41,570 nt of DNA from SAR202 cluster bacterium. Its GTDB lineage: Bacteria; Chloroflexota; Dehalococcoidia; Lucifugimonadales; Australimonadaceae. This document shows, piece after piece, positions 1-8,827 of the stretch. Location: positions 1 through 41,570 of the forward strand of contig VGZX01000012.1 in NCBI GenBank assembly GCA_016872415.1, read 5' to 3'. The first letter of the stretch is position 1. Every line of letters begins with the position of its first letter. The notes beneath the pieces were generated by a model. The model was not told where the DNA came from. It saw nothing but the letters and a program-made list of their open reading frames with translations, and made no database searches. Position numbers and translations under genes: made by a program.

Positions 1-1118
1 TAGTAATCCCACGTCCGCATGAACCGGTCGTCGAAGCCAAGCGCGCGCAGCTCGCGTTCCTTGTCCCAGAACCGCCGGCGCCACTGGCGCAGCGTCACGG
101 CGTAGTGGAGCCCGATGTCCTCCGTGTCGGTCATCGTCAGCGAGGTGCCGGTGATGGCCTGGCGCAGCGCGGCAAGGGACGGCAGCACGCCGCCGGGGAA
201 TACGTATTTCTGGATCCAGTTGACGCCGTTCACCTGGTTCGCGAAATCGGCGTCCGGCACCGTGATGACCTGCATGGCGATCTTGCCGCCCGGCTTCAGC
301 ACGCGGTCGCACGTCTTGAAGAACGTCTCGAAATACTCCGCGCCGACCGCTTCGAACATCTCGATCGAAACGATCTTGTCGAAGGTGCCTTGCAGGTCGC
401 GATAGTCCATGAACTCGACCTTGACGCAATCGTCGAGCCCAGCCTCGGTCACGCGGCGTCGCGCCTCGTCCAGCTGCTCCTTCGAGATGGTGATGGTCGT
501 GGCGCGGCAGCCATAGGTGCTCGCGGCGAAGATGGCGAAGCCGCCCCAGCCGCTGCCGATCTCCAGCACGTGGTCGGACGAGGCAATGCCGGCCCGCTCG
601 CACAACATCCGGTACTTGTTGCGCTGGGCGTCGGCGAGTGGCTCGTCCGGCTTCTTGAAGAACGCGCTGGAATAGGTGAGCGTCTCGTCGAGCCACAGTT
701 TGTAGAACGAGTTGCCGATGTCGTAGTGGGCGTGGATGTTCTCCTTCGCCTTTTCGACGGTGTTGCGACGGGCTTCGTGCCGGCGGCGGTCGCGCCACCG
801 GGACACCAGCTTGACGATACCCCTGTTGAGGTTGACCTGGCGGCGGTTGAGTATCGCCAGGTTGACCAGCGCGACAATATCGGGCGAGGCGCAGAGGCCA
901 TCCATGTAGGCCTCGCCGAAGCCGATCTCGCCGCCGAAGATGACCTTGGCGTAGAACGCGTCGTCGAGCACCCGCAGGGTGGCGCTCGGCTCGGGGGTGT
1001 TGGATGCGAACGCGCGCCTGCTACCGTCGGGGAACTCGACGTGCAGCGTGCCGACCTGAATGCGCTTGACGGCGTTCAGGAAGGCGGCGCGAGCGAACGC
1101 GGTGCGTAGACCAGCCAT
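1..1118 (-). CDS. cfa: Cyclopropane-fatty-acyl-phospholipid synthase family methyltransferase (partial, C-terminus off window)
   Basis: SAM-dependent methyltransferase that adds a methylene or methyl group to double bonds of membrane phospholipid acyl chains. The reading frame opens at the ATG at 1118 and stays open to base 1, giving 372 codons. The N-terminal acyl-binding part contains GFGEAYMDGL, as in CFA synthases. A linker with NIHAHYDIGNSFYKLWLD follows, then the SAM-binding motif I LEIGSGWGGFA, the TITISKEQ segment and EMFEAVGAEYFETFF. The start lies 28 bases after the stop of the desaturase-like gene, so the two are probably one transcript. A relative that makes 10-methyl or furan-precursor lipids instead of cyclopropane rings is possible; sequence alone does not decide this. 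The family is clear, the exact product is not. Confidence 0.9.
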   Translation of the reverse strand, partial: MAGLRTAFARAAFLNAVKRIQVGTLHVEFPDGSRRAFASNTPEPSATLRVLDDAFYAKVIFGGEIGFGEAYMDGLCASPDIVALVNLAILNRRQVNLNRGIVKLVSRWRDRRRHEARRNTVEKAKENIHAHYDIGNSFYKLWLDETLTYSSAFFKKPDEPLADAQRNKYRMLCERAGIASSDHVLEIGSGWGGFAIFAASTYGCRATTITISKEQLDEARRRVTEAGLDDCVKVEFMDYRDLQGTFDKIVSIEMFEAVGAEYFETFFKTCDRVLKPGGKIAMQVITVPDADFANQVNGVNWIQKYVFPGGVLPSLAALRQAITGTSLTMTDTEDIGLHYAVTLRQWRRRFWDKERELRALGFDDRFMRTWDY

Positions 1119-1146
1119 CGTCAGGTTCGGCTTCGCCAGGGCGGCA

Positions 1147-2244
1147 TCAGGCCCCCGCCGGCGCCGCTTCAGGCGACGTTTCGCCGGTGATGACGCGCAG
1201 GTCCAGCTTTTTCGCCACGAAGCCGCGCAGCGCGCCGCGAACGCGACGGTAGGGGGCGTTGTAGAAGTGGCGCACGCCCTCGGGAACCGGCAGGTTCACG
1301 CGCTCCAGAATCGCCTCGCCAATGACGCTGTAGCCCGCGCCGCCCAAGCGGTTCATCCAGGTCATCAGCGTTCGCGGCGACACCGGGCCAATGTTGTAGC
1401 CGCGGCGGGCGGCGATTTCCAGCAAGAACTCGCCGCTGCGGCGCGTCGAGCCGAGGATGTCGTAGAAGTGGCGCACGAACTCGCGGGCGATGCGCTTGAA
1501 GTCGACGCCCATGTGCGGCATCCAAACGAGGGCCCTCTTTTGGTATTGAGGCGCCAGCACCGCGCCCGGCATTTCGAAGCTCAACACCGTGCCGGCGACG
1601 GACGGCACCAGCTCGGGATTCGCGGCGACCTGCACGGCGGTAAGCTCGCGGTACCAGATGTAGTGGAGCGTTTCGCGCTTCTTGACGTTGGTGGCGAGAC
1701 GCGCGCCTTCCGGCGACGCCTGGCGCAGCAGGTTGGCGATGAGCCCGTGCCAGTTGTCGGTCAGGAACTCTTGCAGCATGCCGTAGGTGGTGAGTTCAAC
1801 CGGGGTGATGCCGCAGCAGTGGTCATACCGCGCCTCGCGCGTCTGACGCATTTCGCGCTCCAGCTCCGCGTCCGAAAAACCAAGATCGAGCAGCATGCCC
1901 TTGAACGGGAGGAAGTGAGTCAACTCGTCGGGCACCCAGACCCGCCGGTTGAAGTGCGTGAGCCATGCGGCGTCGTGCTGCTTGCCGCCGCGGTCGAACA
2001 CCGCCGCATATGACTCCGTGGCGCACTCGGTGAGCATCGCCAGCTTGAGTATGCCGACGAGGTCCTCTTCCGTAAGCCCCTCCGGAAGCGATGCCACCAC
2101 GTCCTTGGTCCGCAGGCGCTCCTGGGCCTCGCGGCATTCCGCCATCGACACGAACTCGCCGGGCCTTGCTTCGATCTTCGCGACGACCGATTCCAACTCG
2201 GCGATCGCCGCCTCGGGCATTACATACGTACCGTTGCTGCTCAT
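1147..2244 (-). CDS. Acyl-ACP desaturase-like diiron (ferritin-like) protein
   Basis: 365-residue protein resembling the soluble stearoyl-ACP/DesA family (FA_desaturase_2), which inserts double bonds into acyl-ACP using a diiron centre. Visible ligand-like motifs are a Glu in ATESYAAV, an ExxH in DELTHF, a Glu in MLQEFLTDNW, and a second ExxH in RETLHY. This is the E/ExxH/E/ExxH pattern of the fold. The start at 2244 is chosen because GAGGA sits 6-7 bases upstream; an upstream in-frame extension to 2343 has no ribosome site. It lies directly before the CFA-type gene, which would methylate the double bond this enzyme makes. The assignment rests on motif spacing, so another ferritin-like oxygenase is possible. 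Confidence 0.72.
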   Translation of the reverse strand: MSSNGTYVMPEAAIAELESVVAKIEARPGEFVSMAECREAQERLRTKDVVASLPEGLTEEDLVGILKLAMLTECATESYAAVFDRGGKQHDAAWLTHFNRRVWVPDELTHFLPFKGMLLDLGFSDAELEREMRQTREARYDHCCGITPVELTTYGMLQEFLTDNWHGLIANLLRQASPEGARLATNVKKRETLHYIWYRELTAVQVAANPELVPSVAGTVLSFEMPGAVLAPQYQKRALVWMPHMGVDFKRIAREFVRHFYDILGSTRRSGEFLLEIAARRGYNIGPVSPRTLMTWMNRLGGAGYSVIGEAILERVNLPVPEGVRHFYNAPYRRVRGALRGFVAKKLDLRVITGETSPEAAPAGA

Positions 2245-2569
2245 CTGCTTTCCTCGGGAAGCGTTGGGACCGTTGGCCAGGACAGGCCCGGACGGGAGCG
2301 GTCCTTCGTCATGCGAATGTGAACACCGGGTTTTCGCGGCCACCCAATGTATCCACTAAAGAAAGCAAGGATTGAAGCCAATACTCGAGGCGGTGGGCGA
2401 CGGCCTGCTCGCCGGTGGCGCTTTCGTCAAGGAATGCCGCATGACCGGCACGCGGACAAGGAACAGCCCACATGTCCCATGCACTCTACGGCACGGGCCG
2501 GAGCGTGTCAATGGCCGTGGCCTACAAAACCGGCCACGGCGGGCGCCGACGGCGCGTGCGTGGCAGGCG
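2245..2569. other. Intergenic region with a GC hairpin
   Basis: No convincing gene is seen in these 325 bases between the desaturase-like gene and the stop of the next minus-strand gene. A perfect 9-bp stem (GCCGTGGCC at 2514-2522, GGCCACGGC at 2532-2540) with a 9-base loop lies 30 bases past that stop. No T-run follows on either strand, so a terminator role is only a possibility. Confidence 0.5.
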
Positions 2570-3106
2570 TCAACGGCGCCCCCCGATGGGCTCGGATAAC
2601 GGTGGAGGGCCGCCAGGGCGCGGGCGCGGAGGGCCGACCAACGTCACCTCGACGCAGGGCATCCGGTCGAGGATGCGCTTCGCGGGATAGAATGGCCCCC
2701 ACCACGGCAGCCGCAGCCGATGATGCAGGCCGATGGCGCACAACGCCAGGCGGAACAGCGGTTGCACGAGGCCCATGCGGCCCGCCCAGTGGCGCAGGAA
2801 CGCGAGCAAATGCGGCACGCGCTCGTCCCTATCGCGCAGCACGCGCGCCCGCGCCGGCAGATCGAACCAGGGATGGCCTTCCACGGTGTGCAGCGTTACG
2901 TCCGGGTTCGCCGCCATGTTCGCAACCCAATCGCGCGGCCCCGGATACCCGGATAGGTACAGCCGCGACCCGCCGTCCCACACATAAGTCGTCTCGACGG
3001 TCCGTAGGCGGTGGCTGCGGCGCGTTCGCATCGTCGCGCGGATGAGAAATGACTGCTTGAGGATCCGCCGCACGTCGTCGGGCAGCGCCGGAGGTGTTGG
3101 GTCCAT
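2570..3106 (-). CDS. Split-barrel (deazaflavin/F420 nitroreductase-like) protein
   Basis: 178-residue protein. The segment TYVWDGGSRLYLSG, then PRDWVANMAANPDVTLHT, then an ARARVLRD stretch is typical of Ddn-like flavin or F420-dependent split-barrel oxidoreductases (PF04075 type). Members reduce nitro compounds or quinones with F420H2, or bind FMN. The start is the ATG at 3106; longer versions run into the opposite promoter region. The last 25 residues are rich in Pro and Arg and look poorly conserved. The gene diverges from the ABC exporter operon. Cofactor and substrate cannot be read from the sequence, and a generic pyridoxamine-phosphate-oxidase-like fold is an alternative. Confidence 0.6.
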   Translation of the reverse strand: MDPTPPALPDDVRRILKQSFLIRATMRTRRSHRLRTVETTYVWDGGSRLYLSGYPGPRDWVANMAANPDVTLHTVEGHPWFDLPARARVLRDRDERVPHLLAFLRHWAGRMGLVQPLFRLALCAIGLHHRLRLPWWGPFYPAKRILDRMPCVEVTLVGPPRPRPGGPPPLSEPIGGRR

Positions 3107-3369
3107 GCGCGCAGGGTAGGGGCAAATGCCCGTGCAGCGCAAAGCCCATGGCCCGCGCCCAGCACCACGCCGCCGTGAGCGGGGCCGGGCCAAGCGAGCA
3201 GGCGCGACGGCCTGCGCCCGCGCTCCACGGGTGGTACACTCGTGCGAAACGATACCAAGCCTGCCGGAAACTGGCGCGCGAACGGGGCTCGCGCCGCGAA
3301 GCCGCCGCCGTTCCGGCATACTTGGCGATTTTCATGGCCCCGCCCATGGCAATGGGGCCGCTGGTGCCG

Positions 3370-5163
3370 ATGGATGCGATCTGGCGCATATTGAAGATGT
3401 TGGCGCGGGAGCACCCGAAGCTCCTGCTGCTCGGCTACATTTCGGTTTTCGGCGCGGCGGGGTTCGCGTTGCTAATTCCGGAGGCGCTCGGCCGCGGCAT
3501 CGACGAGACGCTTGGCGATTCGACCGCGGGCACCGGCGCGCTGACGCGGCTGGCCGCGGTGTTGGCATTCGCCGGCATCGCCCGCGGCCTGTTCTCGTTT
3601 GGGCAGACCTACTTCGCGGAGGCGCTTGCCCAGCGGGTCGCCTATGACCTGCGTAATCGTTACTTCGACAAGCTGCAACACCTGAGCTTCTCGTTCCATG
3701 ACAAGCAGGCGACGGGCGAGCTGATGTCGCGCGCCACCGGCGACATCGAGAACATCCGCATGTTCGTGAACATGGGGGCGGTCCGCGCCGGCTTCATCGC
3801 CGCCACGGTCGTCGGCGTGTCCGCGGCGATGCTGCTCACCGACGTGCCCATGGCGTTGGTCAGCATGGCGTTCGTGCCGTTCCTGGCGTGGCGCTCCGCC
3901 GTCACCAGCGTCACGCTCCGCAAGACGTGGCTGCGGTTTCAACAGCACATCGCCCGCATGATCGCCGCGTTGCAGGAAAACTTGACCGGCGTGCGCGTGG
4001 TGAAAGCCTTCGCCGCCGAGGAGCACGAGCGCCGCAAGTTCGACGGCTTCTCGCGCCTGGCCGCCGACACGCATTTCGAGGCGGACAGCAACTGGGCGCG
4101 CAATTTCGCCGTGATGAACTTCGGCTTCGTGCTGTCGCTCGGCGCCATCCTCTGGTTCGGCGGCAAGCGCGTACTCGACCCGGGCTCCGGGTTCACGCCC
4201 GGCGACCTCACGGCCTTCTTCTTCTACATGGGGCTCATGTTCATGCCCGTCCGCATGATCGGCTGGACGGTCAACAACTTCGCCAGGGCCATGTCGTCCG
4301 GCCAGCGCATTTTCGACGTGCTCGACACGCCGTCGCCAGTGACCGAGACGCCGGGCGCCGCCCCGCTGGAGCGGCTGCGCGGCAGGGTCACGTTCGACCG
4401 GGTCAGCTTCGGCTATCAGGGCTTCGGCACCGCGCTGCACGACATCGACATCGACGTCGCGCCGGGCCAGTTCGTGGCGTTGATCGGCCGGCCGGGGAGT
4501 GGCAAGACCACCTTCGCGCACCTCATCCCCCGCTTCTACGACGCTTCCCAAGGCCGGGTGCTGCTCGATGGGCGGAACGTCCGCGAGGTGACGGTCGAGT
4601 CGATCCGGCGGAACGTGGGCGTCGTGCAACAAGACGTGTTCATCCACACGGCGTCGATCCGCGACAACATCGCCTACGGCAACCCCGGCGCCACGATGAC
4701 CCAAGTGGAGCGCGCCGCCCGGATCGCCCAGCTGCACGACTTCATCGCGACGCTGCCCCACGGCTACGGCACCGTCGTCGGCGAGCGCGGCGTCGGGCTC
4801 TCCGGAGGCCAGAAGCAACGCCTGTCGATCGCGCGGACCATCCTCCTCGACCCACCCGTGCTGATCCTCGACGACTCCACCTCCAGCGTGGATGTCCACA
4901 CGGAGCACGAGATCATGGCGGCGTTGGACGCGGTGACCCGAAATCGCACCACCTTCCTCGTCACCAACCGCTTCGCCGCCGTGACCAAGGCCGACTTCGT
5001 GGTGGTGTTCAAGGGTGGGCGCATCGTTCAGCGAGGCACGCACGAGCAGCTGCTGGCGGAGGGCGGCGAGTACCGCTTGCTCTACGACTCCCAGATGCGG
5101 CCATATCTGGGCGAGCAGGCCCAAGCACTACGGCAGGTACCCAACACCGAGGCAGCCGGCTGA
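3370..5163 (+). CDS. ABC exporter half-transporter with degenerate ATPase site (subunit A)
   Basis: Fused membrane and ATPase halves of a type IV ABC exporter, 597 residues. The N-terminal part has six predicted transmembrane segments and the coupling-helix region GELMSRATGDIENI. The nucleotide-binding domain has Walker A GRPGSGKTT, a Q-loop (VVQQDVF), signature LSGGQKQR and Walker B LILDDSTSSVD. The catalytic Glu after Walker B is Asp, and the switch His is Asn (VTNRFAAV), so this subunit carries a degenerate ATP site, as in TM287 of Thermotoga. In-frame ATGs at 3334, 3346 and 3352 are alternative starts; 3370 begins the conserved sequence. Its TGA overlaps the ATG of the partner gene by one base, so the two are translationally coupled and form a heterodimer. 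The substrate is unknown; drugs or lipids are common. Confidence 0.9.
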   Translation: MDAIWRILKMLAREHPKLLLLGYISVFGAAGFALLIPEALGRGIDETLGDSTAGTGALTRLAAVLAFAGIARGLFSFGQTYFAEALAQRVAYDLRNRYFDKLQHLSFSFHDKQATGELMSRATGDIENIRMFVNMGAVRAGFIAATVVGVSAAMLLTDVPMALVSMAFVPFLAWRSAVTSVTLRKTWLRFQQHIARMIAALQENLTGVRVVKAFAAEEHERRKFDGFSRLAADTHFEADSNWARNFAVMNFGFVLSLGAILWFGGKRVLDPGSGFTPGDLTAFFFYMGLMFMPVRMIGWTVNNFARAMSSGQRIFDVLDTPSPVTETPGAAPLERLRGRVTFDRVSFGYQGFGTALHDIDIDVAPGQFVALIGRPGSGKTTFAHLIPRFYDASQGRVLLDGRNVREVTVESIRRNVGVVQQDVFIHTASIRDNIAYGNPGATMTQVERAARIAQLHDFIATLPHGYGTVVGERGVGLSGGQKQRLSIARTILLDPPVLILDDSTSSVDVHTEHEIMAALDAVTRNRTTFLVTNRFAAVTKADFVVVFKGGRIVQRGTHEQLLAEGGEYRLLYDSQMRPYLGEQAQALRQVPNTEAAG

Positions 5164-7007
5164 TGGCGACCTCCTCGGCGAACGGCGCCACCAACACTCG
5201 CCGGAGCCAGGCGCTCGGCCTGGACGACATCGTCGCGGCCAACCTCTACGACTCCCGTGTCGTCGGCCGCCTCATGCGCTACATCGCCCGCTACCGCGCG
5301 TGGACGGCGCTATCGGTCGTGGGGATGCTCGGCTACATCGCCACCATGATCGCCCAGCCGCTCATCATCAAGTGGGGGATCGACGGCTACATCGCGCCGG
5401 TGGGCCGCCCGGCCGATTGGGGCAGCCTCGATCTGGTCGCGGGCGTCTTCCTCGCCAACAGCGTCGGCACGCTGCTGTTCAACTACTTGCAGTACTACGC
5501 GATGTCGCGCGTCCGCGTCGAGGTGCTGAACGATCTGCGGCAAGACATGTTCCGCCAGTTGCAGCGGCAGAGCGTGAGCTTCTTCGACCGCAACGAGGCG
5601 GGGCGCATCATCTCCCGCGTCCACGGCGACACCCTGGCGGTTCAGGAGTTCCTCGACATTGCCGTCATCGCCCTCGGCGACGTGGCAATGCTGCTATTCA
5701 TCACGGCGAGCATGTTCGTGCTTAGCCCCATGCTCGCGCTCATCGCGCTCATCGTCGCGCCGGTCCTCGCGCTCATCATCCGTTACTGGCAATCGAAGGT
5801 AAAGGCGACGTTCGTGCGCGTTCGCACCGCCCAGGCCATCGTCACGGGCAGCCTGGCCGAGAACATCAGCGGCGTGCGCGTGGCGCAAAGCATGAACCGC
5901 CAGGCCGAGAACCTGCGGCGTTTCGACATGCTCAATACGAACCATTTCGAGGCGGCGCGCCATGCCGGGTTCCTATCGGGGCTCTTGATGCCGGCCGTCG
6001 AGATCGCGTCGGTCGTTTCGCTCGGCCTCGTGGTCATCATTGGCGGCGGCCAGGTGCTGGCGGGCTCGCTGCTGCTTGGCCTGCTGGTGGCGTTCCTGCT
6101 CTACGTGCAGCGCTTCTTCGAGCCCGTCCGCACGCTCACCATGCAGTTCACGCTCTTCCAGCGCTCCATGGCCTCGGGCGCCCGCATCTTCGAGCTGCTG
6201 GACGTGGAACCCGAGGTCGTGGACAAGCCGGGCGCCAAGCCCATGCCGCCGATTCGCGGCGAGGTGCGGTTCGAGGACGCCTCCTTTCACTACGTGCCCG
6301 GCCAGCCGGTATTGCGCCACATCGACCTGCACATCCGCGAGGGCGAGTCGGTCGCCTTCGTCGGCCTCACGGGGGCGGGCAAGAGCACGCTGGTCACGCT
6401 GGTGCCGCGCTTCTACGACATGACCGAAGGCCGCGTGCTGGTCGATGGCATCGACGTGCGCGACGTCACCCGCGCATCGTTGGCGCGTCAAATGAGCATG
6501 GTGCTCCAAGAGCCCTTCCTCTATTCGGAGAGCGTCAAGGCCAACATCCGCTTCAACCATCTCGAACTAAGCGACGACGATGTGATCGCGGCGGCCAAGG
6601 CGGTGGGCGCGCACGACTTCATCATGGGCCTGCCGCACGGCTACGACACAGTGCTGGAGCAGCGTGGCGGCAACCTGAGCATGGGCCAGCGGCAGCTCAT
6701 CAGCATGGCGCGCGCCATCGTCGCCAACCCGCGCATCATCATCCTCGACGAGGCCACCGCGAACATGGACTCCGAAACGGAGCGGCAGCTGCAAGAGGCG
6801 CTGCGCGTCGTCTTGCGGGGCAGAACGTCGCTCATCATCGCCCACCGGCTATCCACGATAACCGGCGCCGACAAGATCGTCGTGTTGGAAAACGGTCGCA
6901 TCGTGGAAGCGGGCAAGCATGCCGATCTGTTGGCGCGCCGGGGCGTCTATGCGCGTCTCTACGCCATGAACTTCGGCAACCCGACGAGCCCGGCCGCCAG
7001 CCCCTAA
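5163..7007 (+). CDS. ABC exporter half-transporter, catalytic partner (subunit B)
   Basis: 614-residue membrane-ATPase fusion. An N-terminal extension of about 40 residues precedes the transmembrane domain. Walker A is GLTGAGKST, Walker B is IIILDEATANMD with the catalytic Glu present, and the switch His is present (IIAHRLSTI). The signature is LSMGQRQ rather than LSGGQ, matching TM288-type partners that contribute an altered signature to the degenerate site of the other subunit. It starts within the stop codon of subunit A (TGATG). Its TAA overlaps the stop of the convergent MFS gene by four bases. The two complementary defects show that the pair works as a heterodimer with one hydrolytic site. 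Confidence 0.93.
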   Translation: MATSSANGATNTRRSQALGLDDIVAANLYDSRVVGRLMRYIARYRAWTALSVVGMLGYIATMIAQPLIIKWGIDGYIAPVGRPADWGSLDLVAGVFLANSVGTLLFNYLQYYAMSRVRVEVLNDLRQDMFRQLQRQSVSFFDRNEAGRIISRVHGDTLAVQEFLDIAVIALGDVAMLLFITASMFVLSPMLALIALIVAPVLALIIRYWQSKVKATFVRVRTAQAIVTGSLAENISGVRVAQSMNRQAENLRRFDMLNTNHFEAARHAGFLSGLLMPAVEIASVVSLGLVVIIGGGQVLAGSLLLGLLVAFLLYVQRFFEPVRTLTMQFTLFQRSMASGARIFELLDVEPEVVDKPGAKPMPPIRGEVRFEDASFHYVPGQPVLRHIDLHIREGESVAFVGLTGAGKSTLVTLVPRFYDMTEGRVLVDGIDVRDVTRASLARQMSMVLQEPFLYSESVKANIRFNHLELSDDDVIAAAKAVGAHDFIMGLPHGYDTVLEQRGGNLSMGQRQLISMARAIVANPRIIILDEATANMDSETERQLQEALRVVLRGRTSLIIAHRLSTITGADKIVVLENGRIVEAGKHADLLARRGVYARLYAMNFGNPTSPAASP

Positions 7008-8266
7008 CGCCGCTCTGGCTGGTCGCGCAGCGAGGCGAATGCCCGCCGCAGCAGCAGCGTCACGAGCAATCCCGTGCCGCTCATGATCGCCAGCCCGATT
7101 TGTGGACCCAGCCAGTCGGCCAGCAGGCCGATGAGCACCATGCCGGGCGGGCTTGCGCCGATGCCCAGCACCACGGCGCCGATCGCGCGGCCACGCTCCT
7201 CCGGCGCTACCGCGTTGAGCGCTATGATCGGCTGCATTATGCCGAACATGACGATACCGATGCCGGCCGTGAGCAACGCGAACAGCGACAGCAGGTACCA
7301 CGGCGATGCGGCGAACACCAGCGACGCCACGAACCAGAGCAGGGTGCCCGACACGTAGACCGCGCCGTGCTTGGTGGGGCTGAAGGTGGCGAGCAGGACG
7401 GCGCCCACGATCGCGCCCATGCCGATCGAGCCGGCCAGCACGCCGTAGAGTACCTCGGAAGTGCCCAACACGTCGCGCGCGATCACCGGCACCATCTGCG
7501 ACATCGGCCAGCCGAATAGATTGAGCGCGATCGTGACTAGCACCGCAGCCCGCGCCGCGCGGTTGGCCCGCAGCAAGCCAACGCCCGCGCGCAGCTGCTT
7601 CAGCGGGTTTTGCGCCGCGGTCGACCGCGGTCGTCGCGGCGCGGCGACGGTCAGCACCAGCGCCAGTCCCGTGAGCGCCAGCAGGGTAATGCCGGCGTAT
7701 GCGCCAGGGAATCCACCCAGGCGGATGAGCACGGTGCCGATGATGGGGCCCGTGAGGTTGGTGGCGTTCAGTAACCCAATGTCGAGGGCCATCGCGTTCG
7801 TCAGCGCGCGGCCCGTGAAAATGTCCGCGAGGAACGCCCGCCTGGTCGCGAAGTCCACCGCCCACGAGGCGCCCGTGATGAGGATGGCGATGAAGGCGTG
7901 CCACGGCTGCGACTGGCCGGCCGCCAGCAACAGCAACATGGTGGCGCCGACCGCCACGTTCACCAGCTGCGCGGACACCATGACCTGCCGTCGCGGTAGG
8001 CGGTCGGCCATCGCCCCGGAGGAAAACCCCAGCAGGAACATTGGAATGGACCGCATGGCGCCCACCAACGCCACGAGCGTCGGCGAGTTGGTCGTCTCCA
8101 GCACGAGCCACGACAACACGGCCAGCTCCATGGCGCGGTAGGTGTAGTAGGCCCACGACGACGCCCAGAGCTGCCGGAAGGTGTTGTTGCCTAGCGCGCC
8201 GAACGTGCGGACTTGCTCGGCTCGGAGGGGAAGGGGCGGGGTTGCTTGTTCTGCCACGGTAACCAC
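7004..8266 (-). CDS. MFS transporter (EntS/MFS_3-like exporter)
   Basis: 420-residue major facilitator protein with about twelve hydrophobic segments. The N-terminal FRQLWASSWAYYTYRAMELAVLSWLVLE region and the loop GAMADRLPRRQVM (MFS motif A type) resemble MFS_3/enterobactin-exporter proteins. The start is a GTG at 8266; a second in-frame GTG at 8257 is possible, and neither has a strong ribosome site. It is convergent with the ABC exporter operon and shares four bases with it. Substrate unknown; an efflux role is likely from the family. Confidence 0.85.
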   Translation of the reverse strand: MVTVAEQATPPLPLRAEQVRTFGALGNNTFRQLWASSWAYYTYRAMELAVLSWLVLETTNSPTLVALVGAMRSIPMFLLGFSSGAMADRLPRRQVMVSAQLVNVAVGATMLLLLAAGQSQPWHAFIAILITGASWAVDFATRRAFLADIFTGRALTNAMALDIGLLNATNLTGPIIGTVLIRLGGFPGAYAGITLLALTGLALVLTVAAPRRPRSTAAQNPLKQLRAGVGLLRANRAARAAVLVTIALNLFGWPMSQMVPVIARDVLGTSEVLYGVLAGSIGMGAIVGAVLLATFSPTKHGAVYVSGTLLWFVASLVFAASPWYLLSLFALLTAGIGIVMFGIMQPIIALNAVAPEERGRAIGAVVLGIGASPPGMVLIGLLADWLGPQIGLAIMSGTGLLVTLLLRRAFASLRDQPERR

Positions 8267-8497
8267 TGGACGAAGAAAGCCCCATTGTACGCTTTCAGGA
8301 AAACGGGCCGCGTGAACGCCCGGCGCTCACGCTTCAGCGAGGAAAGACGTGCGTTCAAATGTCGTCTCAAACTTCGACCAACCCCACGCCAAGGTCCACG
8401 CCATGCGCCGCCGGTTGCGCTTTTCGACTGACACGGGCGTCCGTAGACTCGCCAAACCCACCGGCGTACGCTGAACGTCGGTTATCGGCGGGCCACC

Positions 8498-8797
8498 ATG
8501 GAACGGGGGACGTGTTTGGTGTTTCGCGGCGCGCTCATCGGTTTCGCGGTAACGGTCGGCCTCATGCTCATTCCGATCGTTCACTTCAGCAGCGGCCCCA
8601 TCGCACCGTTCGTCGGCGGCTTCGTCGGCGGCTCGAAGTCCGGCGTCACCGATTCCCAGGCCCTGGCGCTGGGCGGCCTCATCGCCCTCTACATGGTCGC
8701 GCCGCTGGCGGCCGGCGCTACTCGCTGGTTTGGTTTTATTTTTAGACGGAGTTCGGGAAATCACCTATTGACATATCCAGAATCGGTATTGACATAA
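8498..8797 (+). CDS. Small membrane protein of unknown function
   Basis: 99 residues with two long hydrophobic stretches (residues 11-28 and 55-75) separated by the Gly-rich segment APFVGGFVGGSKSG. A short cationic tail follows. This resembles small DUF5518-type membrane proteins only in general pattern, and I do not recognise a family. Its last codons overlap a repeated TATTGACATA element that appears to be the promoter of the next gene. Coding status is supported by the hydrophobic pattern and length but is not certain. Confidence 0.55.
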   Translation: MERGTCLVFRGALIGFAVTVGLMLIPIVHFSSGPIAPFVGGFVGGSKSGVTDSQALALGGLIALYMVAPLAAGATRWFGFIFRRSSGNHLLTYPESVLT

Positions 8798-8798
8798 T
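8766..8798 (+). promoter_or_regulatory. Repeated TATTGACATA element / promoter of the MBL-fold gene
   Basis: The 10-mer TATTGACATA occurs at 8766-8775 and again at 8787-8796, exactly 21 bases apart. Each copy holds a TTGACA -35 hexamer. The first TTGACA (8768-8773) is followed after 19 bases by CATAAT (8793-8798). The 21-base period places both copies on one face of the DNA, as expected for a dimeric regulator or tandem promoters. Confidence 0.5.
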
Positions 8799-8827
8799 GG
8801 CACCCACACTTGAGCAGGAGCCCCATC

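Noticed and set aside
105..1109. Long plus-strand open frame opposite the CFA-type gene
   Set aside because: The minus strand encodes an unmistakable methyltransferase; the plus frame is a GC-rich shadow with no motif.
3472..5124. 550-residue minus-strand open frame over the first ABC gene
   Set aside because: His/Arg/Glu-rich mirror of the ABC coding strand; no domain and no ribosome site.
3888..5162. Upstream extension of the second ABC gene to 3888
   Set aside because: The extension is an Arg-rich out-of-frame reading of subunit A; the protein similarity begins at the ATG at 5163.
6849..8285. 478-residue minus-strand frame overlapping the MFS gene
   Set aside because: A different frame on the same strand as the true MFS gene, with low-complexity translation.
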